64,000 nucleotides of DNA from positions 124,001 through 188,000 of the forward strand of contig NZ_LMEP01000003.1 of the NCBI RefSeq assembly GCF_001426405.1. The letters are read 5' to 3'. Made by a program: the position numbers and the translations under genes. The notes below the pieces were generated by a model. The model ran no database searches. It was not told the origin of the DNA and was given only the letters and a program-made list of their open reading frames with translations. This document shows positions 33,723-42,627 of the stretch, one piece after another (the first letter of the stretch is position 1; every line of letters begins with the position of its first letter). This stretch comes from Streptomyces sp. Root1304. Lineage in GTDB: Bacteria > Actinomycetota > Actinomycetes > Streptomycetales > Streptomycetaceae.

Positions 33723-34472
33723 ATGACCGCATCGGCCGCCTCCTCCGCGTCGGAACCCACCGCCCCCTCCGAAGCCACCGCCCCTCCGGAACCCCTCGGC
33801 TCCCGCGCCGAGCGGATCGGTGACGCCGCCCTCGACCTGCTCGTCGAGCGCGGCATGCGCGGGCTGACACACCGCGCCGTGGACGAGCGGGCCGGACTGC
33901 CGCAGGGCTCGACGTCCAATCACGCCCGGACGCGCCAGGCCCTCCTGGAAGCGGCCGTGCGACGCCAGGTCCAGCTGGAGGCCCGGGTCCTGACCCCGGA
34001 GGAGATGCCGGGCGCGGCCGGGGGCAGGGTCCGCCCGGGTGCCGACGGCCGCCCGGGTGCCGACAACCGTCCCGAGGCCCACGACCGCCCGGACCCCGAC
34101 GGCCACCCCGCCCCCGACGCGCTCGTCGACGCCCTGGCCCTCGCCCTGCACCGCTATCTCACCGACCACCGCGCGCTGCTCGTCTCCCGCTACGAGCTGG
34201 CCCTCGAAGCCACCCGCCGCCCCGAGCTGCGCGCCTTCTTCGACGACGCGGGCTCCGTCTTCCACGGCCCGCTGGTCGCGATGATGACGGCGGCGGGCTC
34301 ACCGGCGCCGGAGCGGCACGCCCTCTCCCTCATCGCCTGGTGCGAGGGCCTGATGTTCTCCTGCGCGGCCGGCTCCTTCCACTCCGCCGTACCGAGCCGC
34401 ACCGAACTCCGCACCGGCTTCGACGAACTGCTCCGCGGCATGCTCGGGAACCGGTCCCCGCGCCCGGCGTGA
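33723..34472 (+). CDS. TetR-family transcriptional regulator
   Basis: This 249-residue protein starts with about 25 low-complexity residues, then the helix-turn-helix (AERIGDAALDLLVERGMRGL, then VDERAGLPQGSTSNHARTRQ). A Pro/Asp-rich insertion occupies about residues 95-140, and the ligand-binding helical domain follows (DALALALHRYLTDHRALLVS). It probably represses the divergent flavin monooxygenase and itself. Confidence 0.88.
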   Translation: MTASAASSASEPTAPSEATAPPEPLGSRAERIGDAALDLLVERGMRGLTHRAVDERAGLPQGSTSNHARTRQALLEAAVRRQVQLEARVLTPEEMPGAAGGRVRPGADGRPGADNRPEAHDRPDPDGHPAPDALVDALALALHRYLTDHRALLVSRYELALEATRRPELRAFFDDAGSVFHGPLVAMMTAAGSPAPERHALSLIAWCEGLMFSCAAGSFHSAVPSRTELRTGFDELLRGMLGNRSPRPA

Positions 34473-34514
34473 AAGCGGTGGCGCCGCCGGGGGCCATGGG
34501 GCACGATGCCGCGC

Positions 34515-35042
34515 ATGACCACCGAACGCACCGAATCCGTCCCCCGCGTCGACCCGTCCACCACCTCGGGCGAGCGCGAGGCGCTGGAGCAGTGGCTCGA
34601 CTTCCATCGCGCGACCCTCGCGTCGAAGTGCGAGGGGCTCGACGACGCCCAGCTGCGCACCCCCTCCGCCCCGCCCTCGGACCTCAACCTGCTCGGCCTC
34701 GTGCGCCACATGGCGGAGGTCGAGCGCGGCTGGTTCCGCAACGTCCTGGCCGGCGAGAAGGCGGAGTGGATCTACTCGACGCAGGAGGACCGCGACGGGG
34801 ACATCCACGCCACGGAGGGGGACACCTACGAGGAGGCCTTCGCCACCTGGCAGGCGGAGATCGCCCACGCGCGCGCCCTGGCCGCCCCGCACGGTCTCGA
34901 CGACCTGGGCGTGGGCGAGCACCGCAGCGGGGAGTCCTTCAACCTGCGCTGGATCTACCTCCACATGATCGAGGAGTACGCCCGCCACAACGGCCACGCG
35001 GACCTCATCAGGGAGCGCATCGACGGCGCGACCGGCGACTGA
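34515..35042 (+). CDS. DinB/DUF664-like protein
   Basis: This 175-residue four-helix-bundle protein has the histidine triad layout of DinB-like metal-binding proteins: LGLVRHMAEVERGWFRN in the first half and IYLHMIEEYARHNGHADLIR at the end. Actinobacterial members include mycothiol-dependent transferases, but many are uncharacterised. ATG 34515 is preferred; ATG 34506 would add three residues. Confidence 0.83.
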   Translation: MTTERTESVPRVDPSTTSGEREALEQWLDFHRATLASKCEGLDDAQLRTPSAPPSDLNLLGLVRHMAEVERGWFRNVLAGEKAEWIYSTQEDRDGDIHATEGDTYEEAFATWQAEIAHARALAAPHGLDDLGVGEHRSGESFNLRWIYLHMIEEYARHNGHADLIRERIDGATGD

Positions 35043-35128
35043 CCGGTCAAGGCGGGTCCCACGGGGCCTCACCCGTGCGGGGCATTCCCCGCCGGTAGGG
35101 GCGCGAAGATCGTCGTGGGACCAGCAGA

Positions 35129-35620
35129 GTGGCGCGGGTGCATGGAACCCGAACCACAGCGAAGATCCTGGTCGGGGCGGCCGTCGCCGCCCTCGCGGGC
35201 TGCGTGTCGGTGGACGCCCCGCCGAAGGCTCCCGTCCCCGCGCCCGCCGCGGAGACCGTACGCCCCGCCCAGGACGTGGCACCGCAGATCGTCGAGGGCC
35301 CGGCCCGCGAGGCCCTTGAGGCGGCGCTCCCCGCTCCCCCGCCGTCCGCCGCGCCCCGCGCGTCGCCGACGGCCGAGCCGCACCGGCGGGCGGGGGCCCC
35401 GCACAGGACCGAGGCGCCGCGCCCGGACCTCGTACCCCGGCAGCGGGAGCGTCCGCGCCCGGCGGCCCGGCCGCCGCTGCCCGAACTGCCGCGGCTGAGC
35501 GACCTGCGGAAGAAGCCACCGGTCTCGCGGGCGGACGTCTGCGATCTGGGCGAGCGGTACGGGGGCTGGGGACCCGGCAGCGACCCGTCCCGCATCTGCC
35601 ACGGCACCTACGGCCATTGA
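35129..35620 (+). CDS. Putative lipoprotein, Pro-rich
   Basis: This 163-residue protein has a lipoprotein signal (ILVGAAVAALAGC, lipobox L-A-G-C). The middle is Pro/Ala/Arg-rich and disordered. The end is a small Cys-containing domain (SRADVCDLGERYGGW and later R-I-C-H-G-T-Y) whose two cysteines may form a disulfide outside the cell. Start GTG 35129. No recognised family; similar short C-terminal modules occur in other Streptomyces surface proteins, which I cannot verify here. Confidence 0.65.
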   Translation: MARVHGTRTTAKILVGAAVAALAGCVSVDAPPKAPVPAPAAETVRPAQDVAPQIVEGPAREALEAALPAPPPSAAPRASPTAEPHRRAGAPHRTEAPRPDLVPRQRERPRPAARPPLPELPRLSDLRKKPPVSRADVCDLGERYGGWGPGSDPSRICHGTYGH

Positions 35621-35701
35621 CCGGCCGGGCCGTCCGCGCCCGGGTCCGCAAGCCCGGCCCGGAACGGGCTCGCGCCCGGAGCGGCCCCTCGCCGGGACCC
35701 C

Positions 35702-36175
35702 TCACTCTCCCCCGAGCCGCAGCTCCAGCCGTTCGATCGCCGCCCTGACCCCGTTGCCGTAGCCGTCGTCGTCCAGATGGTCCGAGGCCGCGCGGGCCCG
35801 GTCGAGGTGGGTCCGCGCGGCGTCGGGTCGCTGGAGCTTCAGATAGTCGGCGGCGAGGTTGAGGTGGAGCGAGGGGTACAGCGCCCGGAGCGCCGCCGTC
35901 GAGTCATGGGCGGCGAGCCGCTCCTCCGCGAGGCCCTCGGCGGCGCTCAGTGCCCGCAGGTCCCAGGCCAGCTCCGTGTCGGGGTCGTCCTGCGCGTCCG
36001 CCATGTAGTGGGCGAGGGTGCAGCGGTGGAGGGGGTCCCCGTCCGGGCCGATCTGCTGCCACAGGAGCCCGAAGCGGTTGCGGGCCTCCTCACGGTCGCC
36101 GCCGTGGAGCAGCATCATGGCCTGCCCGATCCTGGTCATGACCCCGTCGTCCGACACCTGCTGCTGCTCGGTCAC
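35702..36175 (-). CDS. Hypothetical helical protein (TPR-like)
   Basis: This 157-residue protein starts at GTG 36175 with GGAGG five bases upstream. The sequence is entirely helical in appearance, with paired A-R-N-R-F-G / A-R-T-H-L-D-R-A-R type segments (DREEARNRFGLLWQQIG; RPDAARTHLDRARAASDHL) suggesting tetratricopeptide-like hairpins. I do not recognise a named family. It lies 70 bp downstream of ung on the same strand. Confidence 0.65.
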   Translation of the reverse strand: MTEQQQVSDDGVMTRIGQAMMLLHGGDREEARNRFGLLWQQIGPDGDPLHRCTLAHYMADAQDDPDTELAWDLRALSAAEGLAEERLAAHDSTAALRALYPSLHLNLAADYLKLQRPDAARTHLDRARAASDHLDDDGYGNGVRAAIERLELRLGGE

Positions 36176-36245
36176 CGCGACCTCCACCGCCTCACCCACT
36201 GGGAGTGCCGACGCTAGCCGCACCTGCCCCCGATCGGGCCGAGGC

Positions 36246-36929
36246 TCAGCCGAGGTCCGGGACGCGCCAGTCGATCGGCTCGTGCCCCTGGGCCGCGACG
36301 GCCGCGTCGATCCGGGTGAACGGCTGCGATCCGAAGAACTTCTTCGCGGAGAGCGGCGAGGGGTGCGCGCCCTTCACGACCACGTGCCGCTCCTCGTCGA
36401 TGAGCGGCAGCTTCTTCTGGGCGTAGTTGCCCCAGAGGACGAAGACGGCGGGGTCGGGCCGCGAGGCGACGGCGGTGATCACCGCGTCGGTGAACTTCTC
36501 CCAGCCCTTGCCCTTGTGCGAGTTCGCCTCGCCGGAGCGGACCGTCAGCACGGCGTTGAGCAGGAGGACGCCCTGCTCGGCCCAGGGCATCAGATAGCCG
36601 TTGTCCGGGATCGGGTGGCCGAGCTCGGCCTGCATCTCCTTGTAGATGTTCCGCAGGGAGGGCGGGGTCCTGACCCCGGGCCGGACGGAGAAGCAGAGGC
36701 CGTGCCCCTGGCCCTCTCCGTGGTACGGGTCCTGACCGAGGATCAGGACCTTGACCTTGTCGTACGGGGTGGCGTCGAGGGCGGCGAAGACCTCGTCCTT
36801 CGGAGGGAAGACCGGACCCCTGGCGCGCTCCTCCTCGACGAACTCGGTGAGCTGCGCGAAGTAGGGCTTGCGCAGTTCCTCGCCGAGAACGCCCCGCCAG
36901 GACTCGGGCAGCATGCTGGTGTCGGTCAC
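36246..36929 (-). CDS. ung: Uracil-DNA glycosylase (family 1)
   Basis: This 227-residue enzyme removes uracil from DNA. Hallmarks are the water-activating motif GQDPYHGEGQGHG (catalytic Asp), LLLNAVLTV, VLWGNYAQKK and the leucine-loop HPSPLSAKKFFG. The start is GTG 36929, with GGAGG eight bases upstream, giving the normal family length. Confidence 0.95.
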   Translation of the reverse strand: MTDTSMLPESWRGVLGEELRKPYFAQLTEFVEEERARGPVFPPKDEVFAALDATPYDKVKVLILGQDPYHGEGQGHGLCFSVRPGVRTPPSLRNIYKEMQAELGHPIPDNGYLMPWAEQGVLLLNAVLTVRSGEANSHKGKGWEKFTDAVITAVASRPDPAVFVLWGNYAQKKLPLIDEERHVVVKGAHPSPLSAKKFFGSQPFTRIDAAVAAQGHEPIDWRVPDLG

Positions 36930-37009
36930 GGTCAACAACCTCCGGTGGACGTTCCTGTCTACGCCCCAGAACCTACCGGGGGCCACTGACAGTGGCCCCC
37001 GCAGGCCTC

Positions 37010-38587
37010 CTACCAGCTGGCCCGGCGCTCCAGCTCCCAGAGCTGCATGACCGTCTGCGGGTCGAGGGCGCGCTCGCCGCCGCCGATGTCCTCACGGGCC
37101 GCGATGTACAGCTTGCCCTGCCACAGCGGCAGCAGCCGGACGTCCTGGACCATGATCTCCTGGGCCTCCACGAACTCGTTCGTGACGGTTCCCCGGTCGC
37201 TCTCGCGGCGGGACTTCGGGATCAGGACATCGGTGATCCTGGGGCTCACGTACGGGGTGCCGAGGACGTTCTCCTTGCCCATGAACGGCGCGACGAAGTT
37301 GTCCGGGTCCGGGAAGTCGGGGAACCAGCCGCGGCCGAAGACCGGGTACTCGCCCTTCTGGTAGCCCGCCGCGAACTCCTTCCAGGGCTTGCCGTGCAGG
37401 GTGATCTTGAAGAGGCCGGACTCCTCGAGCTGCCGCTTGAGCTCGGCGAACTCGGCGGCCGTGGAGGAGCCGTACCGGTCCGTCGTGTACCAGAAGGTCA
37501 GCTCGACGGGATCGGTGATGTCGGCGTCGCGGAGGATCTTCTTGGCCTTGGCGGCGTCGGGCGAACCGTAGCGGTCGAAGAACTTGGTGGTGTGGGCGGC
37601 GATGCCCTTGGGCACCATCGAGTACAGGGGCTCGGCGGTGCCCTGGTAGACCTTGTTGACCAGTTCGTCGCGGTCGACGAGCTGGGCGATGGCCTTGCGG
37701 ACGGCCGGCTCGGCGACCGAAGGGTCCTGGGTGTTGAAGACCAGGTAGCGGATGTCCGCGCCCGTCGACTCGACGAGCTGGAGGCCCTTGTTCTCGGGCT
37801 TGTCGTCCTGGAGCGACACGACCTCCTCGGCGGTGAGGCCGCGGTAGGTGGCGTCGATCTCGTTCTTCTTGAGCGCGGCGACCATCGCGTCGGACTCGTC
37901 GTAGTACCGGATGGTCACGCCGCCGTTCTTGCGGTCGGCGAAACCCTTGTACATCGCGTTCTTCGTCAGCTCCGCCGTCTTGCGCTCGGAGTACGAGTCG
38001 AGGACGTACGGCCCCGAGCCGGTGATCTTGCCGTCCTTGCGGAGCGCGTCGGCCGGGTAGTCGGCCGGGTCCACGAGGGACATCGCCGGCGTGGCCAGGA
38101 TGAACGGGAAGGTGGCGTCCGACTTGTTGAGCCGGAAGACGACGGTGCGGTCGCCGACGGTCTCGATCTTGTCGAGCGAGCCGAGCATCCCGTTGGGGCC
38201 GCCCTTGAAGTTGATCGTGCGGATGCGCTCGATCGAGTACTGCACGGCCTTGGCGTCCAGCTTGTGCCCGTTGGAGAACACGAGGCCCTCCAGGAGCTTG
38301 CATTCGAAGACCCGGCTCGACGTGTCGGTGAACTTGCAGTCGGCGGCGTCCGACTGCGGAGTCGTGCTTCCCGTCGGGAAACTGACCAGGGTCTGGAAGA
38401 CATTCCGGAAGAGCTCCCAGGAATTGTCCCAGGCGGCGGCCGGATCAAGCGTGGTGGGAGAACTCGTCGTACCGATGACGATTCTCTGATCCCCGGCGGA
38501 ATCACTGTCCGAGAAGACACTGCATCCGGTTACCAGGGATATGGACACAAGGGCTGCAGCGGCCTGCAGACTGGTCCGGTTGAACAC
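37010..38587 (-). CDS. ABC transporter oligopeptide-binding lipoprotein (family 5)
   Basis: This 525-residue protein has a signal peptide with lipobox (SISLVTGC), then a full SBP_bac_5 fold (TTSSPTTLDPAAAWDNSWEL; VFSNGHKLDAKAVQYSIERI). It should sit on the outer face of the membrane and deliver peptides or similar ligands to a permease not encoded nearby. GTG 38587, with GAGGAG at 7 nt, is preferred over GTG 38593. The 5' part of the gene and its promoter are less GC-rich than neighbours. It contrasts with the signal-less paralogue at 20215. Confidence 0.88.
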   Translation of the reverse strand: MFNRTSLQAAAALVSISLVTGCSVFSDSDSAGDQRIVIGTTSSPTTLDPAAAWDNSWELFRNVFQTLVSFPTGSTTPQSDAADCKFTDTSSRVFECKLLEGLVFSNGHKLDAKAVQYSIERIRTINFKGGPNGMLGSLDKIETVGDRTVVFRLNKSDATFPFILATPAMSLVDPADYPADALRKDGKITGSGPYVLDSYSERKTAELTKNAMYKGFADRKNGGVTIRYYDESDAMVAALKKNEIDATYRGLTAEEVVSLQDDKPENKGLQLVESTGADIRYLVFNTQDPSVAEPAVRKAIAQLVDRDELVNKVYQGTAEPLYSMVPKGIAAHTTKFFDRYGSPDAAKAKKILRDADITDPVELTFWYTTDRYGSSTAAEFAELKRQLEESGLFKITLHGKPWKEFAAGYQKGEYPVFGRGWFPDFPDPDNFVAPFMGKENVLGTPYVSPRITDVLIPKSRRESDRGTVTNEFVEAQEIMVQDVRLLPLWQGKLYIAAREDIGGGERALDPQTVMQLWELERRASW

Positions 38588-38620
38588 GTGCACGCTCCTC
38601 GTTCGGCCGGGGGTCGGCCG

Positions 38621-38648
38621 ACGATACCGCAGCACCCCGTCAGGTCAA
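38621..38648 (-). promoter_or_regulatory. Probable sigma-70-type promoter of the binding-protein gene
   Basis: On the minus strand TTGACC (38648-38643) and TATCGT (38626-38621) are separated by 16 nt, matching -35 and -10 hexamers, about 35 bp upstream of the start. Confidence 0.6.
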
Positions 38649-38698
38649 TCGTCGAGCCCGACGGGGCACTTGAGTCATTCGACGTATAACCGGGCCCA

Positions 38699-38730
38699 AT
38701 CCGGACACTGCTTCCGGAGAGTGTCCGGAT
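38699..38730 (-). terminator. Hairpin terminator after the SDR pair
   Basis: ATCCGGACACT (38699-38709) pairs perfectly with AGTGTCCGGAT (38720-38730) across a 10-nt loop, just downstream of the SDR stop at 38736. Confidence 0.75.
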
Positions 38731-38735
38731 ATCGG

Positions 38736-39503
38736 TCACCCGACTCCGGCGTTCAGGAAAATCCCGCCGTCGACGACGAGCGTCTGACCTGTGATCCACT
38801 CCGACTGCGAGGAGGTCAGGAACGCCGCCGCGCCACCGATGTCCTCGGGCTCGCCGAGCCGGCCGAGCGGATAGGAGGCGGCCGCCTCCGCCTCCCGGCC
38901 CTCGTAGAGCGCCTGCGCGAATTTCGTCTTCACGACGGCCGGGGCGATGGCATTGACGCGTACGAGCGGTGCGAATTCATGCGCCAGCTGCAGGGTCAGA
39001 TTGACCATCGCGGCCTTGCTCATTCCGTACGCGCCGATGAACGGCGAGGCGGAGACGCCGGCGATCGAGGCGATGTTCACGATCGCGCCGCCGTTCTCCT
39101 TCTGCCAGGCGTGCCAGCTGCGCTGGGCGAAACCGAGCGCCGAGACCACGTTCGTCTCGAAGACCTTGCGGGCCACCCCGAGGTCCAGGTCCGCGATGGG
39201 GCCGAAGACCGGATTCGTCCCGGCGTTGTTGACCAGGAAGTCGAGACGGCCGAAGCCGTCCATCGCCGCCTCGACGGCGGCGGCCTGGTGGACCTCGTCG
39301 TGGGCCTTGCCGGGGACGCCGACGGCCCGGTCGGCCCCGAGGCGCTCGACGGCCTCCTTGAGGGCCTCCTCGCCGCGTCCGGTGATGACGACCCGGTCGC
39401 CGCGCGCGACGAGCGCCTCGGCGATGCCGTAGCCGATGCCCCGGCTCGCGCCGGTGACGAGGGCGACCTTGCCGGACAGCTCCGGCCGTGCCTGTGCGGT
39501 CAT
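38736..39503 (-). CDS. Short-chain dehydrogenase/reductase (SDR)
   Basis: This 255-residue classical SDR has the cofactor motif VTGASRGIGYGIAEAL, NNAG, Ser in NIASIAGVSA and YGMSK as catalytic Tyr/Lys. An NAD(P)-dependent 3-oxoacyl or alcohol oxidoreductase is expected. It is cotranscribed with a second SDR 29 nt upstream. Start ATG 39503. Confidence 0.9.
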   Translation of the reverse strand: MTAQARPELSGKVALVTGASRGIGYGIAEALVARGDRVVITGRGEEALKEAVERLGADRAVGVPGKAHDEVHQAAAVEAAMDGFGRLDFLVNNAGTNPVFGPIADLDLGVARKVFETNVVSALGFAQRSWHAWQKENGGAIVNIASIAGVSASPFIGAYGMSKAAMVNLTLQLAHEFAPLVRVNAIAPAVVKTKFAQALYEGREAEAAASYPLGRLGEPEDIGGAAAFLTSSQSEWITGQTLVVDGGIFLNAGVG

Positions 39504-39532
39504 GTCTGCCGTGCTCCTCTCGCTGCCGGGCG

Positions 39533-40294
39533 TCAGTTGAGCGGGCCGCCGGCCACGTACATGACCTGGCCGGAGACGAAGCCGGCGTCGTCGCCCGCGA
39601 AGAAGGCGATGGCGTTGGCGACGTCCTCGGGACGGCCGACCCGCTGCACCGGGATCATGGAGGCGGCGGCGGCCTGGAACTCCTCGAAGCCCATGCCGAC
39701 CCGCTCGGCGGTCTGCGCGGTCATCTCGGTGACGATGAAGCCCGGGGCGACGGCGTTGGCGGTGATGCCGAACTTTCCGAGCTCCTTGGCGAGGGTCTTG
39801 GTCAGCCCCTGCAGACCGGCCTTCACGGCCGAGTAGTTCGCCTGGCCGCGGTTGCCGAGGGCCGAGGACGAGGAGAGCGAGACGATCCGGCCGAAGCCCG
39901 CGTCCACCATGTGCTTCTGGCAGGCCTTCGCCATCAGGAAGGCGCCCTTGAGGTGCACGTTCATGACGAGGTCCCAGTCGGACTCGGACATCTTGAAGAG
40001 CAGGTTGTCGCGGAGCACGCCCGCGTTGTTGACGAGGATCGTCGGCGCGCCGAGCTCGGCGGCGACGCGCGCGACGGCGGCCTCCACCTGGGCGCTGTCG
40101 GAGACGTCGCAGCCGACCGCGAGGGCGGTGCCGCCCGCCGCGGTGATCTTCTCGACGGTGTCCTTGCAGGCCGCCTCGTCGAGGTCGAGTACGGCGACGG
40201 CGCGGCCCTCGGCCGCGAGGCGCAGCGCGGTGGCGGCGCCGATTCCCCGTGCGGCACCCGTGACGACGGCTACGCGCTGCTCGGTGGTGGACAT
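39533..40294 (-). CDS. FabG-like 3-oxoacyl reductase (SDR)
   Basis: This 253-residue classical SDR has VTGAARGIGAATALRLA, NNAG, Ser in SLSSSSALGN and YSAVK. It resembles FabG-type 3-oxoacyl-ACP/CoA reductases of beta-oxidation or polyketide-like pathways. First gene of a two-SDR operon, with a palindromic TAAGCGGTCGCTCA-type site about 75 bp upstream. Confidence 0.9.
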   Translation of the reverse strand: MSTTEQRVAVVTGAARGIGAATALRLAAEGRAVAVLDLDEAACKDTVEKITAAGGTALAVGCDVSDSAQVEAAVARVAAELGAPTILVNNAGVLRDNLLFKMSESDWDLVMNVHLKGAFLMAKACQKHMVDAGFGRIVSLSSSSALGNRGQANYSAVKAGLQGLTKTLAKELGKFGITANAVAPGFIVTEMTAQTAERVGMGFEEFQAAAASMIPVQRVGRPEDVANAIAFFAGDDAGFVSGQVMYVAGGPLN

Positions 40295-40366
40295 GCTTGG
40301 TTCTCCTCGCCCTTGGATCGTCCCTGGTAGCGGCCGAACCGTTCACCCGCTCCTGCGTCCCACACA

Positions 40367-40380
40367 TGAGCGACCGCTTA
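40367..40380. promoter_or_regulatory. Near-palindromic operator upstream of the SDR operon
   Basis: TGAGCGACCGCTTA is palindromic except for one pair (AGCG/CGCT core, 2-bp centre). Similar AAGCR-YGCTT sites are bound by TetR regulators of fatty-acid and acyl-CoA genes; no such regulator is adjacent. Confidence 0.5.
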
Positions 40381-40507
40381 GTATCGTCCGCAGAACGAGA
40401 CGCTAGAAGCACGGACACCCGGTGTCAACGGCCCACCGGGTGCACCTGGTCACTCCCCGTCCCCGGGCGCGTGCGCTCGGCGCACCGTCCCGTCCGCGCG
40501 CCCGCCC

Positions 40508-40891
40508 TCAGCGCACCAGCAGGTCGAGGAGCCGCTCCACCTCGGCCTCGGGATCGAGCGTGAGGCCCGTGTGCACGGGGCCGGGCTGGACGACCGTGGA
40601 GCGCGGGGCGATGAGCCAGCGGAAGCGGCGCCCGGCGTCGTCGCCGGCGGCCTGGCCGGCGGCGTCGCCCCCGAGGCAGACCCCCTCGACGGCCCGCAGC
40701 GCGGCCCGGACGCCGGTCACGTCGGCGGCCGGATCCAGCACCGAGAGCTTCGCCTCGTCCAGATGGGTGCGGGCGGCCACGTAGGACCGGGCGCGGCAGT
40801 AGACGACCACGCCCGCGTTGAAGCACTCGCCGCGCTCGACCCGGGGCACCACGCGCAGCAGCGCGTACTCGAAGACGTCGCGGTCGGTCAC
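40508..40891 (-). CDS. DUF3037 protein
   Basis: This 127-residue protein opens VTDRDVFEYALLRVVPRVER, the standard DUF3037 beginning, and continues FNAGVVVYCRARSY. Function unknown. GTG 40891 overlaps the stop of the HipA-like gene as GTGA, so the two are translationally coupled; this two-gene arrangement recurs in many bacteria. Confidence 0.85.
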   Translation of the reverse strand: MTDRDVFEYALLRVVPRVERGECFNAGVVVYCRARSYVAARTHLDEAKLSVLDPAADVTGVRAALRAVEGVCLGGDAAGQAAGDDAGRRFRWLIAPRSTVVQPGPVHTGLTLDPEAEVERLLDLLVR

Positions 40892-41733
40892 GGGGTGCTG
40901 TCCTTCTCGGTGGTGTGCGGCCGGGGCGCGAGGCGCTCGGCGAGCCAGCCGGGCGGCTGCTGGGGCCTGGTCTCGGTGCGCGGTCCGAGCGTGATCCGCT
41001 CGTGGATGGTGGCGGCGCGCGGCAGCAGCGCCTCGACGTAGGCGGCGCGCACCTCGTCGGTGCTCGCGAAACCGGGCTCGTCGACGAGCCACTCGTCGGG
41101 CACGTCGGCGGCGACCTCGTCGAGGAGTTCCCGGGTGACGAGCGGGGCGAGTTCGGCGGCGGCCGCGGCGACGTCCGGCGCGAAGCGGGCGAGGACGTGG
41201 TCGGAGGCGTCGTAGGGCTTGGCGGCGGAGGCCTGGGCGCCGGGCCAGTTGTGGTGCCAGATCATGGTGGCGCCGTGGTCGATGAGCCACAGGTCGCCGT
41301 GCCAGACGAGCATGTTCGGGTTCCGCCAGGACCGGTCGACGTTGTTGATGACCGCGTCGAACCAGACGATCCGGCCGGCCTCGACCGGGTCCACCTCGTA
41401 CGCCAGCGGGTCGAAGCCCAGCGAACCGGGCAGGAAGTCCATGCCCAGGTTGAGCCCGCCGCTCGCCTTGAGCAGCTCCTGCACCTCCTGGTCGGGTTCG
41501 GAGAGCCCGATGACCGGGTCGAGCTGGATGGTCACCAGCTCCGGCACCCGCAGGCCGAGCCTCCGGCCGAGCTGCCCGCAGATGACCTCGGCGACCAGCG
41601 TCTTGCGCCCCTGTCCGGCGCCGGTGAACTTCATGACGTACGTGCCGAAGTCGTCGGCCTCGACGATCCCGGGGAGCGAGCCGCCCTCACGCAAGGGCGT
41701 GGCATAGCGGGTCGCTGTCACCTCTGTAAGCAT
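40888..41733 (-). CDS. HipA-like kinase family protein
   Basis: This 281-residue protein resembles the HipA-related single-domain kinase group: it opens MLTEVTATRYATPLREGGSL, has KFTGAGQGRKTLVAEVICG, then RIVWFDAVINNVDRSWRNPN with the catalytic-loop-like D-x-x-x-N-x-D/R-N, and LWLIDHGATM as the metal-binding D-H-G. No HipB antitoxin is adjacent; the DUF3037 gene follows instead. ATG 41733. A degenerate copy of its first 31 codons lies 200 bp upstream. Confidence 0.82.
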   Translation of the reverse strand: MLTEVTATRYATPLREGGSLPGIVEADDFGTYVMKFTGAGQGRKTLVAEVICGQLGRRLGLRVPELVTIQLDPVIGLSEPDQEVQELLKASGGLNLGMDFLPGSLGFDPLAYEVDPVEAGRIVWFDAVINNVDRSWRNPNMLVWHGDLWLIDHGATMIWHHNWPGAQASAAKPYDASDHVLARFAPDVAAAAAELAPLVTRELLDEVAADVPDEWLVDEPGFASTDEVRAAYVEALLPRAATIHERITLGPRTETRPQQPPGWLAERLAPRPHTTEKDSTP

Positions 41734-42040
41734 TTCCTCAGGCTATACGCCTCAGTCCCCTGGCAATCAACGGAAGGACTCTGCGGTCTACGACCGGGCG
41801 GACCACACCCTGGGGAGAATCTGGGGAGTTTGGACGACAAAGTGCCGAGGTCGGCGACCTCGACGATCCCTGACAGCGGACCAACCTCACACATGGACGC
41901 TACATAACAGGTCGCCACGACCTCTTCCAGCACTTTCCCAGGCCACTCGCCTATTCAGCCTTGCAATCCATGGGCTACTTCTTCGGGGTGTAGAGGCAGG
42001 AATCGCCGGCCAACGACGCTGGGGAGAATCTGGGGAGTTT
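41642..42040. repeat. Diverged ~200-bp tandem duplication of the hipA-like 5' region
   Basis: The segment covering the first about 30 codons of the HipA-like gene and its upstream region (about 41642-41831) is repeated, diverged, at about 41842-42040. Start codons are 200 bp apart (41733 and 41933). Each copy ends in the same 22 bp beginning CTGGGGAGAATCTGGGGAG (41810-41831 and 42019-42040). Confidence 0.8.
41840..41933 (-). pseudogene. Truncated duplicate of the HipA-like N-terminus
   Basis: The minus-strand frame from ATG 41933 reads MLEEVVATCYVASMCEVGPL then S-G-I-V-E-V-A-D-L-G-T, matching the HipA-like start MLTEVTATRYATPLREGGSL then P-G-I-V-E-A-D-D-F-G-T. Homology stops after 31 codons at the repeat copy 41810-41831, so this is a dead fragment. 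Confidence 0.8.
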
Positions 42041-42177
42041 CGACTGCGAGCCAGTCTCCCGGCTCCTCAAGCAGACCGTCGATGGTGCCGTGCCCCTAAC
42101 TGCCGGCCTCCGGCATGAAGAGAGCGCAGTAACCGAGGGTGATCGCTGGCGAGGGTGTCCGAGCCGGCGGGCCAGGG

Positions 42178-42291
42178 TTACAAAGGACGCCCACTGCCGG
42201 TTTTGTGACGCTTCAGTTCCTCGGCCACCGAGGGGACAGCCACCGTGCGGATCTTCTTCCCCTTCGGGAGAGCGAAGTACAGCCTTCCGTG
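42178..42291 (-). pseudogene. Tyrosine-recombinase (integrase) remnant
   Basis: The minus strand encodes GRLYFALPKGKKIRTVAVPS then V-A-E-E-L-K-R-H, ending in TAA. This matches the segment of phage/ICE-type integrases in which a P-K-x-x-K-x-R-x-V motif precedes the catalytic domain. The catalytic parts are absent. It marks a lost mobile element. Confidence 0.65.
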
Positions 42292-42627
42292 AACGGCGGA
42301 GACGTCCTCGCCCACATCGGCGCGCTGCGCTCGTTCTACGCCGACGCCTTCTGCGCACCGCCCTGGAACGAGGACGAGTTCACCAAGCGGCTCGCCCGTG
42401 ACGCCCGGCGTCCGGGTTTCACCGCCGCGGTGGCCGTGGCAGGCGGATACGTGGTCGGCTTCGCCTGCGGGTGGACCACCCTCCCGCCCTTCCCCACGAG
42501 CCGCTGCTATCCGCAGGCCGCCGCGGGCCTCGGCGCGCGACGGACACACAGCTGGCTGTGCGGCGCCTTCGAGGTGGACGAACTCGCCGTCCGGCCCGGC
42601 GCGCACGGCAGTGGGCTCGCCGCAGGT
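42289..42627 (+). pseudogene. Truncated GNAT acetyltransferase
   Basis: From GTG 42289 the frame reads like a GNAT domain: GALRSFYADAFCAPPWNEDE, VAVAGGYVVGFACGWTTLP, and the CoA-loop region FEVDELAVRPGAHGSGLA. Family similarity breaks immediately after the loop, where the second half of the domain should begin, and the sequence switches to an unrelated gene tail. Confidence 0.7.

Noticed and set aside
40508..41733. Classic HipBA toxin-antitoxin module
   Set aside because: No HipB-type helix-turn-helix gene is adjacent; the partner is a DUF3037 protein, so the toxin role is not claimed.
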